Part shown: positions 36,501 to 43,691 of the stretch, piece after piece
How positions within the stretch are numbered: position 1 is the stretch's first letter
Layout: each line of letters starts with the position of its first letter
DNA from: Siphonodentalium dalli
Lineage: Eukaryota > Mollusca > Scaphopoda > Gadilida > Siphonodentaliidae
Assembly: GCA_032622095.1 (NCBI GenBank)
Contig: CP136062.1
Coordinates: forward strand, 140,014,351 to 140,078,350
DNA length: 64,000 nt
Direction: 5' to 3'
Notes under the pieces: generated by a model
Databases searched by the model: none
What the model was told of the DNA's origin: nothing
Seen by the model: only the letters and a program-made list of their open reading frames with translations
Translations under genes and position numbers: made by a program

Positions 36501-39500
36501 AGTCCCGATAAAACAGTCATATTGAACATTCGGGAGTCCAATATGACTTTTGGGAGTCCAATATTACTTTTTCCCAGATTATCACATGATGGCTATTGCC
36601 CAGTCAGAAATAGTGTTAGTTAAGGGATGGATAATAATAACAATGATGAATCAGAAATCTGAACTCGTAAACGGGTTTGTTCGATCTCAGTTCCATGCAA
36701 GTTTGTATAAAAAAATACCAACATTATTCCATTCCAATTACATAAAGTTATTATACAATGTTGTGTACAGTAAGTGTTTTTCTTGTACAGGTCCAGGTTG
36801 TGGTGAAAATTCATATTGGACAAGACACGCAGCGTCGAGTCCAATATTACTTTTTCAACACAAACTGGACGAGTACAAGAAAAACACATACTGTACACAA
36901 CATTGTATAATGACATTTTTATTATCCATCTGTATGTTTATCCAAATTTTGGGAATAAAACTTTTGTGGTTATTTTTGGTAATTGTCGGCACTTAATTCT
37001 CTAAAAGCCTGTATTTGATCATCAGAAAGCATGATTTGGAACAATAAACACGGAAGTGAAAAATAATCTCAATGCGGAAGTGAAACGTCTGCTAAATCCA
37101 CCAGTGTTGCGCGCGTATCACAATTTCACCGATTCATTTCGCAATAGAGTTAATTCGTGACGTCACATAGTCCCGATAAAAAAGTCATATTGCACACTTG
37201 GGAGTCCAATATGACATTTGGGAATCCAATATGACTTTTTCCTGAATTATCACATGGCGGCTTTTGCCCAATCATAAATAGCGTTAGTTAAGGGATGGAT
37301 AATAATATCTTTTTCCTGACATATCAAACTTGAATAAAAAGGTTCCACGTGGAGGGTTTATTCACCATTCACGTCGGTCTGAGGAACAGGTATTTGTACT
37401 TTGGATCACCTAATGCCTTAACCCTTTCATGACGGGAGCTGCGCTGGTGCAGCATTAAATACCCTGTGCCAGTACATTCTCTTATATATGCGAGTCTTCC
37501 ATAGGGTGCCTTGCATATATAAGAAAAGTATTGGCTCAGGGTTTTTGCAAAATTTGAGGAAGCTCCAGTCATGGAAGAGTTAATTGAATTTTTTTGGCCT
37601 TATTCCTTTGACATTTTCAACAATGTCTCTCATAATTTATCTGAAAAATAAAAGGCTTAGACTAGTGTAGTCATTTTTTTTTCAGAACTGGCATCAAGCG
37701 AAAACTTGATGATATGGATGATTCTCCTCAGGTGGATGAAATAACGAGCACCTGGGAGAGGAATTGTGACCAGCTTATCACATCCTGGGTCGACGAATCT
37801 CCATCAACATCGTTTGAGGTCTCACAGGTTAGTGTTGCCATTTGAAATGTCTATTGTGACCATCTGTGTACATTCTGTAGTTAAAATGCACTGGTTGCTT
37901 AAAGTGATGTGAAACACTCCGTTTGGGTGATCAAATAGAAATGCAGAACAATCTTGCTCAAAGTAGTTATTTTTATGAATATTAATCCAAATTTAAAACA
38001 CACACCGTCAGACTTATATTTATTAAATGCAATGCGTATCGATGGCGAAATCATTTGTGTTAGTTTATCGCCAATTGTTGCGTCCCGAATCGAGATGTAA
38101 ATATTTACAATTGAGCGTAGTTCAGACAGTGTTTTCTATGGAGTGGTATGGTCGATTTCTTTGAAAATTTGGGCGATGTTAGTAGAATGCTACATTCCCC
38201 CAGTTGGCATAGCGCCTGAGTACTAATTTATCAGTTGCATGCACCCGAACAAGTCCATAATATGTCTTTATAGATGTGTAATGATTGTTCATAGAGAAAT
38301 CAAGCAAGCATAACCTTTATTATTAGGTATATTACTACATATAAAAATATAAGTTCTCATTATGCCACCAAGTCACAACAAACTTTTGTTAATGTTTAAC
38401 ATTATATTTCAAGCTTGATTTGAGTTGAGGGATATCTCAGTGTGCCAATCCGATCATTTATAGTTTTATACATGGCCATTTTGATAATAAATGAGAATTT
38501 GTTCATGCTCATTGAAGCAATGAACACTAAAACTTGAGTCAGTGCATCCACAAATCTGATATATATATATATCATACTATTTGCTTGTTCTAAAATGGGA
38601 GGTGGTTCCCACTTATCAAAATGTGTTTTTTTCATTTTTATGAATATTTATTTTCCACAGTTGTATCATGCCCAAGAAAATGTCTTCTAAAGTATAACAG
38701 CTCTTCCACTGAAAAGGTTACCTGTACTTGGTAGAATACTTAAGTAATAATGTAGTTAAATACATCATTAATTTTCAACACGCACCATAAATTTGATATG
38801 CACTCCATCTTTTTTAACCCTTTCTAAGTTTCTATACTAAATACTCATGAGAACTTTATCCCTTAGAAAATGTTCAGATAATATGTTGTTTATTGAACAT
38901 ATTATCTGAACATTTCCCTCAATTAGGATAGGATATGACTCCTTCTGCACTATTATTATACAAGTGTACTGGAATCAGCTTGTCCATCCATCTGTCTGTC
39001 TGCAATCTGTCCGTCTGTCTGTCTACCTGTCTGTCCGTGGACGCAATTTTGTCCGAGCTTTTATTCCTACATTTTTTGGTAAATTTTTTTTAAACTTGAC
39101 ACAAATATTTAGTACCATAGGAACCTACAGGTGCACCTTGCAATTATGAGGTCTGTTTGACTTTTTTGTGTGGAGTTATCCCCCTTTTTCGACTTCGAAC
39201 ATTTTGAATACAGGGGTATACCTTTGTCGGAGCTGTTTTGGTGACAGCATCAAAGTACCAAGTGGATTTATGATAGTAGAGTAGTGTTGATGTTGACAGT
39301 GCTTGTGAAAACTCTGCCTAACTAAAGTGTACAAACTTATGTAAAAACAAACTGCCTATGATGAATTCTCAATTATTCATTAACCAGTGAATCAGGCACA
39401 TCTTGTTTATGTTTGGCTAAAAGCATTATCCAAACAAAAGACAATAACTGATTTGACCAGCATGTTAGACCACAACATTGATCGAATGCAGGGACAATTT

Positions 39501-42500
39501 TTTTTTTTTTTTCCCAACATGTAATTAATGGGAATTTTTTAGTTTTTTGACAACAGTAGCATAGTTTTCTACTTTTGGTCTGAAATGGCAATCAGATGGA
39601 AATTGTCAAACCTCAGGGGGTGTAGATTGAGGTAGGGGGTGCAGTTGGAAATTTGAAGGTGGATACCCTCTTGATACGTCCCTGATCGAACATGCAAGTG
39701 CATGGAAAGGTTTTGGAGAGGTTTTATTCTATTACATTTAAGCGTTAATCCATTATATGCATTATTCTTAACCCTTTCAATTGATTCCTTTAAATCAGTT
39801 ATAAAGTATAAATTCGTCTTATAAATCTGGAGGGATGTTCAGAAAATATAAGCATTCAACAGACAAACAGATAATACAAGTGCAGAAGGATTCCTTTATA
39901 GATTCATTGGTGGAATATGTTCAGATAGAAGATCAACAAACGGTCAATTATGAGATCTCATCTCAGCGCTGTCAGATGGGTATAGGAAATATATATTGCA
40001 CCATTGTTATCAGATTTTACTTCAGTTTCCACTGCACATTTGTTTGTCTGCACCGTTACTATTAACATAATTTAGCATAGAGATTATGCCTTAATGTATA
40101 TCTGTAGTACAGTAATGTTCTAAATAATCGACTCCTTAACCACAGCAGAATTATGGGTAACTTTTCAGGATTTAGTCGGAAATATGGCTTGTTGCCATTC
40201 ATCGGAAAGCTCTCAATGAGAGTTTTCCGATGAATGGCACAAGCCATTTTTCCGACTAAATCCTGAAAAGTTACCCATAATTCTGCTGTGGTTAAGGAGT
40301 CGATTATTTAGAGCATTACTGTATGACATCACATGTTGGTTATGTTACCAAGGAGAAGTTGTAATTAAGGGGTTTATTCAGTATTTAAAAGACAGCATCA
40401 ACATGTATCTAGTTGATCACAACTTGTATTTTATAATTTTCAAGGTCCAAAAGGCTAAAATTGACATATTATGGCATGTACTGTTTCAAATATTAACCCA
40501 TTCATGATGGGAGCTGCGCTGGTGCAGCATTATATATCCTGTGCCAGTGCATTCTCTTATATATGCAAGTCTCCCATAGGGAGCCTCGCATATATAACAG
40601 AATGAACTGGCTTACAATGTCAAGGAAATTATTGTTAGACGAATGCATTCTCTTATATATACGAGGCTCCCTATGGGAGACTCGCATATATAAGAGAATG
40701 CATTGGCACAGGGTTTTCGCGAAATTTCTTGAAGCCCCAGTCACGGAAGGGTTAATTACGTCATGTGGTAGTTCCAAGTGAATCAAGTACAACCTCTAGA
40801 TTACTAAACCTAACATGATTAACATTTATAAATTAACACTTTTCCAGATGGGAAACTTTCCACTTCCTAACTTGAGTCAGCACTTGCACGTCAAACATCC
40901 AATTTGCACACAAGTGTGCATCGTCAAGCTGTTTCACAAGCCCGTAAGTACATGCAAATCTAGTTGTCAATTAGCACTGCCAACAAACTTTCCATGAATT
41001 CAAATTATAGTCAATGATAGTATTGTGTTTTGAAATTCTGCAACATTGTAATGAATTAGATCTACGTGGTTGCTTCCTTTAATGCTCTTTAACCCTTTCA
41101 TGACATGAAATTCTTGAAATTTTGCGAAAACCCTGTGACAGTGCATTCTCTTATATATGTGAGTCTCCCATAGGAGCCTTGCATATATAAGAGAATGTAT
41201 TGGTCTAACAACATTGACCTTGACCTTGTTAGCCAAGCATTCTCTTATATAGGCAAGGCTCCCTGTGGGAGACTCACATATATAAGAGAATGCACTGGCA
41301 CAGGATCTTTAACCCTTCCATGACTGGAGCTTCCTGAAAATTTGGATAAAACCCTGTGCGGAGTCTCGCATTTATAAGAGAATGCATTGGCCCAACAACA
41401 TTTACCTTGACCTTGTAAGCCACGCATTCTCTTATATATGTAAGGCTCCCTATGGGAGACTGGCATATATAAGAGAGTGCACTGGTACAGGATCTTTAAA
41501 ACCGCAACAGCGCAGCTCGCATCATGAAAGTGTTAATCCAATAACAATTATTCTTTGTGAGGAATGTTCTTTCAAAAACATAGTTTACACCAATTTTAAT
41601 TTAGAAAGGGTACAAAAATGTAGCTTGTTAATATCATGTCATACATTGCTTTAAAAATTTTGTTTTTATATTTTCTCTTCTCCATTGGAATGCTTTCATA
41701 TGATTTTATAGATAGAATTGGATGTTGCAGCAGTTTCTATATCATATATAAATCTTTTCCCAAAGCAATATATTCCACAATGTGATCTGTTTTAATCATT
41801 TGTGAATGTGAAGTTTTATTCAAGACTGTGGTGCAATTTACAATGCTGTAGATACAGCCCTGGCATTTAATTTTACAGCATGATGTCATTCTCCATTAGT
41901 TGATGAAGTTCTCTGTGCAGAGTCCTTCAATTATAAAGTGAATAAAAATAGAATTTGATATCCTTTGATATCCACTTCATTGAGCGGATAATTAAATTCC
42001 TAACTCAATAGCATAAGTCCTACCCCTAACGTGCACGCATATGCTTATTTAATAATTTGGAATGTGAATATAAATTAAAATAAGGCGATGGAATTCAATG
42101 CCATTCGAACCAAGTAAATTCTGCAAGTGTACGTCATAGCGCTATGTGTATGGTGACATCGCACTGTATATTTAAGTCTCATGGCACCGCAGATGGAGAC
42201 ACTTGGTTCATTCAATGTAGGATGATAACAACCACAAAATGTGTATACAACTCGATTTAGCACTGTTATGTGTTTATTTATCTGAGGAGCTCAGCCTTAT
42301 CTAATCTATAATTATGTTGTATTCGTAATATTACTAACACATTTTTGTATAATGAGAGTGAAAATAAATATTGATTAAACAAACAAATATTATATAAACC
42401 TACATATAACATCACACAGCTTAATATAAATGTCAAGTTAAATTGGTGAAGATATCTGAACATCTCCACTTATGAATGTTATTCAATGATTGGTATCCAA

Positions 42501-42861
42501 AGGGTGTTTCTCTGGTTGTCGTCTGTATCTGAAATATCCCAGCAATTGAAAGACAAAACAATCCAATATATACCATCAACATAGACCAATATAGTTCCCA
42601 ATATAGACAGAAGACTCATAAAAAAGTCAACACCGACTCATCCCAATCCAATCATCCATCGTCAATCACCCATCATCATTATGTCCTGCCAATTTATCTC
42701 TGATTGGGAATAAATATTTTTTACCCCAATATCACAGAAGAGGATAACGATGTAGTGCAGAATCTGCTGTGTTTATTATCTTATCTTTATTCTGTTACAC
42801 TTTACAGGTGGTGGATGTCCTGATCACAGACGATAAGAAAGAAGTTAAAATTTATCATTAA
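18514..42861 (+). CDS. TINF2-like: TIN2-like (TINF2_N / TRFH-like domain) protein, nine coding exons
   Basis: Exons 18514-18589, 21659-21861, 24897-25001, 31118-31330, 32416-32537, 33557-34897, 37686-37827, 40848-40943 and 42808-42861 join in phase to 783 codons with no internal stop. Residues ~38-240 resemble the N-terminal TRFH-like domain of vertebrate TIN2. The best matches are 'TYRNYWKLCSAVKAK' followed by 'LLRKLNEYFP' (human TIN2 has the YRHHERLCMGLKAK / LKALNHHFP pattern) and 'PHEYGEDFDKMLQQQW' (human EQEYGEPFLAAMEKLL). TIN2 bridges TRF1/TRF2 and TPP1-POT1 in shelterin at telomeres; nuclear function here is inferred. Residues ~241-690 are a Ser/Asp/Glu-rich linker with the NLS AKKKPRK (301-307). 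I found no clear F-x-L-x-P TRF1-docking motif; the closest is FPLPN at residue 738. Human TIN2 is 451 residues, so the linker is unusually long. The domain assignment is from memory and needs a profile search. Confidence 0.8.
18943..19043. repeat. Direct repeat, right copy (101 bp)
   Basis: The partner of 18238-18338, within the first intron of the TIN2-like gene. Confidence 0.8.
19886..20258. mobile_element. GGTACTCAA MITE copy in intron 1
   Basis: It begins TTAAAGGTACACAATCTGAT and ends near AATCGGATTATATATCTTTAA, with TTAA at both edges. Inner landmarks include CAGATTCCAACAACG, CAACATTTTGTTCAACAC and CTTTGATGGGTGGTTTCC. Confidence 0.75.
20297..21335. repeat. 3'-terminal piece of the GCCATCTTGG minisatellite element, split by a hAT copy
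   Basis: 20330-20397 carries GGGCGCTAGCAGCCATCTTGG, and 21074-21335 matches the tail at 60480-60755 (ACTTTGGCATGCCCTAC, CCAGTTGATCCCAAA, TTGAGCTACAGTGTCATTGAC). The two parts were contiguous before the hAT insertion at 20398-21065. Confidence 0.7.
20398..21065. mobile_element. hAT-type element copy 2, internally deleted
   Basis: CAGTGTTCGCGCTG ... CAGCGCGAACACTG ends with a perfect 8-bp target duplication TTTGAATA at 20390-20397 and 21066-21073. It has the same TTTGGCTAAA subterminal arrays and zinc-finger remnant as 13976-15334, but lacks about half of the interior. Confidence 0.92.
21366..21615. mobile_element. Hairpin-pair TTAA element (family 'CCCTTTCATGAC'), diverged copy
   Basis: It contains CCTGTGCCAATGCATTCTCTTA, the CTCCCATACGGAGCCTC loop region and a second TTCATTCTCTTATATATG hairpin, then GCACTGGCACAGGATCTTTAATG. 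It ends 43 bp before the exon at 21659. Confidence 0.75.
21659..21861 (+). CDS. TINF2-like: TIN2-like gene, coding exon 2 (start of TRFH-like domain)
   Basis: The acceptor AATTTCAG ends at 21658 and the donor GTACAT starts at 21862. It completes the split Ala codon and encodes residues 27-93, ending at a codon boundary. It holds the 'IPSVWLAILSVDKVL' helix and 'YRNYWKLCSAVKAK', the strongest TIN2-like stretch. Confidence 0.85.
21953..23228. mobile_element. GGTACTCAA MITE copy apparently split by a CCGTCC repeat
   Basis: The left half (21953-~22110: TTAAAGATACATATAAATCTG, CAGTTACAACAACAG) and right half (~23000-23228: CTCTGAGCTTTGATGGGTGG, GACTCGAATCGAATA, ending near CTTTAA) look like one element interrupted by 22186-22795. 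The rejoining is inference. Confidence 0.5.
22186..22795. repeat. 'ACTTTCGAAGAAAATGG' repeat with CCGTCC tracts
   Basis: It opens with TACCCCCACTTTCGAAGAAAATGG-type sequence and TGTCCGTCCGTC tracts. Two related ~190-bp units follow, each with 'AACCGATTTCAATAAT' and 'GACTTATTTTGACTTAG'. It ends TACCTCTTGTTC. Non-coding, of the same general style as 8704-9395. Confidence 0.7.
23523..23835. repeat. 'TATACGCCCGTTTGAAAAA' repeat with two ~130-bp units
   Basis: After TACGCCCGTTTGAAAAAACTG and TTGTCCGTCCGTCATCC there are two units containing GGTTTCCGGAT(GAT)AACTTTAG, GAACTGAACCAAATTTGG and TTTACC..CCCAAAATACAG. Non-coding. Confidence 0.7.
23838..24058. mobile_element. Hairpin-pair TTAA element, inverted copy
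   Basis: It carries GTGCATTCTCTTATATAC, CTACCATAGGGAGCC, then the second hairpin, and closes with TCCAGTCATGGAAGGGTTAA. It shares its terminal TTAA (24055-24058) with the next element. Confidence 0.75.
24055..24443. mobile_element. Related hairpin-pair TTAA element (termini TTAACCCTTTACCCAACA)
   Basis: The outer termini TTAACCCTTTACCCAACA and TGTTGGGTAAAGGGTTAA are perfect inverse copies. Two ~67-bp hairpins (about 24208-24274 and 24347-24413), each with ~30-bp arms around CCAATGCATTCTCTTATATA, are separated by an AT-rich spacer. The termini differ from the CATGAC family while the inner hairpins match, so the hairpin module was exchanged between two terminal types. Confidence 0.85.
24589..24864. 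mobile_element. TTAA element, family 'CCCTTTCTATACTA'
   Basis: TTAACCCTTTCTATACTA at the left and TAGTATAGAAATGGTTAA at the right are inverted. The inside has an imperfect palindrome around GTTCAGATAATAAGTTCAAC. The right end is 32 bp before the exon at 24897. Relatives are at 38814, 39768 and 51771. Confidence 0.8.
24897..25001 (+). CDS. TINF2-like: TIN2-like gene, coding exon 3
   Basis: Acceptor TTACAG, donor GTGAGT, phase 0 at both ends. It encodes residues 94-128 (ALFDSMRQDVDANLLRKLNE and on), corresponding to the TIN2 helix that ends in the FP motif. Confidence 0.85.
25152..25365. mobile_element. Hairpin-pair TTAA element, partial copy
   Basis: The left end TTAACCCTTCCAAGACTGG is intact and the first hairpin is half deleted. 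The CATCCTCTTATATATGCGAGG hairpin remains. The right terminus is not recognisable. Confidence 0.7.
25634..28127. repeat. ~160-bp minisatellite element with three-monomer higher-order units
   Basis: It opens with a GCTCAACTTACTTTTGTAAG hairpin-like start and GTCCGTGTGTCCG. It then has about 14 monomers starting (at the GGCGCGGGCTACAGG box) near 25722, 25877, 26041, 26204, 26360, 26524, 26687, 26843, 27007, 27169, 27334, 27489, 27653 and 27793. Monomers fall into three types repeated in order with a ~483-bp period. The tail TTGAGCTACAGTGTCATTGACAC matches those at 21310-21330 and 60730-60755. ORFs here are chance. Confidence 0.88.
28128..28685. other. Intron sequence, nothing recognised
   Basis: AT-rich sequence without ORFs of note or a repeat relative elsewhere in the window. 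Confidence 0.4.
28686..28902. mobile_element. TA-bounded palindrome, copy 1
   Basis: Near-perfect foldback of 217 bp. GTAATGCCCTAAATAATCGA at the left and its inverse TCGATTATTTAGGGCATTAC at the right are followed inward by CCACAGCAGAATTATGGGTAA, GGATTTAGTCGGAAATATGG and CTTTCCGATGAATGGCAAC arms meeting at CTCTCAGTGAGAG. TA at both edges fits a Tc1/mariner-type target. Other copies are at 33342-33529 and 40108-40323. Confidence 0.88.
28983..30310. mobile_element. Element with TAGGCCTAAAAAAAA inverted ends
   Basis: TAGGCCTAAAAAAAAA at 28983 and TTTTTTTTTAGGCCTA ending at 30310 are inverse. Further in, AACAAGC/GTTAGC..GAAACAAA and TAGGGT(A/C)GG-type blocks also mirror each other, giving arms of about 80 bp. 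The interior contains a minus-strand ORF (29262-29546) that I cannot relate to any family. No target duplication was defined. Confidence 0.65.
30801..31061. mobile_element. Hairpin-pair TTAA element
   Basis: A complete copy: TTAAACCCTTTCATTAC at the left, two hairpins around TGCATTCTCTTATA, and CTGTCTTGAAATGGTTAA at the right. It ends 56 bp upstream of the exon at 31118. Confidence 0.85.
31118..31330 (+). CDS. TINF2-like: TIN2-like gene, coding exon 4
   Basis: Acceptor GTTCTAG, donor GTAGGT, phase 0 at both ends. Residues 129-199 are helical and charged (NKRLQVKQDKFLKTFRLFF ... YPHEYGEDFDKMLQQQW). This is the second half of the TRFH-like domain. Confidence 0.85.
31550..32339. repeat. Decayed repeat with CCGTCC-style repeat architecture
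   Basis: It opens CTATGCCCATTTTGAAAAGG and ends TGGTATGCACCGGGCAATAGG..CTCTTGTT, resembling the end of the 22186-22795 repeat. Internal lines such as GAACGAAAGTTGGTAGTG and CAATGAAATTTGGTAAGG are typical of these units. Too diverged for firm boundaries. Confidence 0.45.
32416..32537 (+). CDS. TINF2-like: TIN2-like gene, coding exon 5
   Basis: Acceptor CAACAG, donor GTAAGT. It encodes residues 200-239 plus two bases of codon 240 (VMEYGAEYFDNLDNSCASWE ...). It is the last exon of the domain-like region. The two-base overhang fits the next exon. Confidence 0.82.
33342..33529. mobile_element. TA-bounded palindrome, copy 2
   Basis: A 188-bp foldback with the same arms as 28686-28902 but a shorter centre. 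It ends 27 bp upstream of the acceptor of the largest exon. The long ORF that starts at 33387 reads through the palindrome and intron end; that part is not coding. Confidence 0.88.
33557..34897 (+). CDS. TINF2-like: TIN2-like gene, coding exon 6 (long disordered linker)
   Basis: Acceptor CTCCACAG, donor GTGAGT. It begins with the last base of codon 240 and ends with two bases of codon 687. It encodes ~446 residues rich in Ser, Asp, Glu, Asn and Lys, with no visible fold. NLS AKKKPRK is at residues 301-307. A 34-residue unit (GEKESGVSHLQIKSGGLTRE and on) is duplicated in tandem at residues 322-389. Exon size and composition differ sharply from its neighbours. Confidence 0.85.
33799..34002 (+). 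repeat. 102-bp in-frame tandem duplication in the TIN2-like linker
   Basis: Units 33799-33900 and 33901-34002 are nearly identical; visible changes include AGAAACAGTG to AGAAATAGTG (Thr to Ile) and the final codons. The 102-bp length preserves the frame. The low divergence indicates a recent event. Confidence 0.9.
34898..35635. other. Intron sequence, nothing recognised
   Basis: No ORF with protein character and no clear repeat. Confidence 0.4.
35636..35728. repeat. 93-bp hairpin
   Basis: GCAGAATGAGGTCTCCAGAG and the rest of a ~38-bp arm is mirrored by CTCTGGGGACCTCATTCTGC, around a ~15-base loop. A partly related ATA(G)A(A/T)ACTTCCCAGAAG motif repeats twice just upstream. It may be a MITE core. 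Confidence 0.75.
36170..37305. repeat. Two ~470-bp direct repeats (offset ~665 bp) with an inverted segment between them
   Basis: Copy one (about 36170-36635) and copy two (about 36835-37305) share CGAGTCCAATAT..., TGGACGAGTACAAGAAAAACA, ATCAGAAAGCATGATTTGGAA, GTTAATT(T/C)GTGACGTCAC and AAGGGATGGATAATAAT. Between them, 36750-36825 is an inverted copy of the first ~75 bp. The layout suggests a tandem or nested duplication of a single mobile element. Non-coding. Confidence 0.8.
37418..37583. mobile_element. Hairpin TTAA element, single-hairpin copy
   Basis: TTAACCCTTTCATGACGGGAG and CTCCAGTCATGGAAGAGTTAA flank one TACATTCTCTTATATATGCG hairpin. It ends 102 bp before the exon at 37686. Confidence 0.85.
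37686..37827 (+). CDS. TINF2-like: TIN2-like gene, coding exon 7
   Basis: Acceptor TTTTTTTTCAG, donor GTTAGT. It completes Arg687 and encodes residues 688-734, ending in phase 0. It opens with the basic 'TGIKRKLDD', followed by a Trp-containing acidic stretch (STWERNCDQLITSWVDE) that looks more ordered than the linker and may be a docking segment (inference). Confidence 0.8.
37828..38813. other. Intron sequence, nothing recognised
   Basis: AT-rich, with an (AT)n run near 38561-38573. A TATCA...-type minus ORF at 38402-38635 has no protein character. Confidence 0.4.
38814..38925. mobile_element. TTAA element, family 'CCCTTTCTATACTA', partial
   Basis: The left end TTAACCCTTTCTAAG is followed by TCTATACTAAATACTCATGA and a perfect 20-bp-arm hairpin (AAATGTTCAGATAATATGTT, 38868-38915). 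The right terminus is missing. Confidence 0.75.
38975..39250. repeat. CTGTCTGTC/CCGTCTGTC repeat unit
   Basis: A degenerate (CTGTCCGT)n stretch at 38990-39042, followed by a unit with GTACCATAGGAACCTAC and GTTATCCCCCTTTTTCGACTT, akin to the 8704-9395 repeat. Confidence 0.6.
39768..39935. mobile_element. TTAA element, family 'CCCTTTCTATACTA', left part
   Basis: TTAACCCTTTCAATTG, then GGAGGGATGTTCAGAAAATA and CAGACAAACAGATAATACAAG as in 24589-24864. The right half is lost. Confidence 0.65.
40108..40323. mobile_element. TA-bounded palindrome, copy 3
   Basis: A 216-bp foldback with the same sequence as copies 1 and 2; the arms meet at CTCTCAATGAGAG. TACAGTAATG at the left and CATTACTGTA at the right. 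Confidence 0.9.
40493..40755. mobile_element. Hairpin-pair TTAA element, best-preserved copy
   Basis: TTAACCCATTCATGATGGG, then GCTGCGCTGGTGCAGCATTA, hairpin 1 (centre near 40571), a ~50-bp spacer, hairpin 2 (centre near 40671), CACAGGGTTTTCGCGAAATT, and CCAGTCACGGAAGGGTTAA. Both hairpins have arms of about 30 bp around a short CTCCC(A/T)ATAGGGAG core, which is itself a dyad. It ends 92 bp before the exon at 40848. Confidence 0.9.
40848..40943 (+). CDS. TINF2-like: TIN2-like gene, coding exon 8
   Basis: Acceptor TTTTCCAG, donor GTAAGT, phase 0 at both ends. Residues 735-766 begin MGNFPLPNLSQHLHVKHP. FPLPN is close to, but does not satisfy, the F-x-L-x-P pattern by which TIN2 docks on the TRF1 TRFH domain. 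Because the exon begins with ATG it could be mistaken for a start; the upstream phase shows it is internal. Confidence 0.75.
41089..41312. mobile_element. Hairpin-pair TTAA element, tandem copy 1
   Basis: TTAACCCTTTCATGACATG at the left and two hairpins around ATTCTCTTATAT. It ends at a TTAA that is also the start of the next copy. Confidence 0.85.
41309..41536. mobile_element. Hairpin-pair TTAA element, tandem copy 2
   Basis: TTAACCCTTCCATGACTGG at the left; the first hairpin has lost its left arm and the second is intact. CATCATGAAAGTGTTAA is at the right. Two copies sharing one TTAA suggests insertion of one into the terminal TTAA of the other. Confidence 0.85.
41537..42807. other. Last intron, nothing recognised
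   Basis: AT-rich sequence up to the final exon. This is the one acceptor of the gene with no recognisable element within 100 bp upstream. Confidence 0.45.
42808..42861 (+). CDS. TINF2-like: TIN2-like gene, last coding exon
   Basis: The acceptor TTTACAG ends at 42807. It encodes 17 residues (VVDVLITDDKKEVKIYH) and the stop TAA 42859-42861. Phase 0 matches the previous exon. Confidence 0.75.
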   Translation: MVDVLITDDKKEVKIYH

Positions 42862-42883
42862 TTTAATCAAAACTTTTATTTCA

Positions 42884-42889
42884 AATAAA
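42884..42889 (+). terminator. Polyadenylation signal AATAAA for the TIN2-like gene
   Basis: AATAAA lies 22 bases after the stop codon and is followed by a T/G-rich stretch (about 42900-42930), as expected for a very short 3' UTR. Confidence 0.6.
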
Positions 42890-43361
42890 TTCTTGCAGGT
42901 TTATATTTGTGTTCATTTTACTTTTTGAAAATTCCATATTTTTCTTGAGACCACAATGATCATATCAATGGTCAAAATGGAAAAAATCACCCCAAAAAAG
43001 CTTGTTGATAACTAATTAACTTGGTAATAGATGTAGTCATCATGGGTAAAAAGTATACACAATAATAAAATTGATGTGACCTGAAGGTAACCATGGAAAC
43101 AGGCCTGGACCTTAGCAATAGGGAGCAATGGACCTTTCCACAGCTGTCAATTAAATAATTATAAGCAGATATTTTCTACCAATCAGTGACTGAGCGAGTC
43201 ACTTGCTGCCATGAAAATTCTTTTTCACCCTAATTTGGATAGCCGCACATCTTTCAGTGTTAAATTGCCTATATTCAAACAACTATTTTGTCGTCAAATT
43301 ATAATGTATTGAAATTAACATTTACACCATGGGTCCATGATATTGGAAATTCATCCAAGTT

Positions 43362-43543
43362 TTTCCCTTTGATGACTGGAGCTTCCTGAAATTTAGTGAA
43401 AACACTGTGCCAATGCATTCTCTTATATATGCGAGTCTCCCATAGGTAGCTTCACATATATAAGAGAATACATTGGTCTAACAATATATACCTTGATCTT
43501 GTAAGCCAGTGTGTTCTCTTATGTATGTGAGGCTCCCAATGGA
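43362..43543. mobile_element. Hairpin-pair TTAA element, truncated
   Basis: CTTTGATGACTGGAGCTTCC, a full first hairpin, and the beginning of the second (GTTCTCTTATGTATGTGAGG). It stops abruptly at GGATTGCGG, where unrelated sequence begins. Confidence 0.75.
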
Positions 43544-43691
43544 TTGCGGTTGGGTGTTAGTTGGTCGAAAGGATGTAATGGGATCACCAGACAACAACGT
43601 CCATTTTTAACGGGTGGGGTATTTCAAAAGACTGTCTTGTGGGCCACAGTATCCTGCAACACCCTATCTCATTAGAGGGGACTGTAATGTG

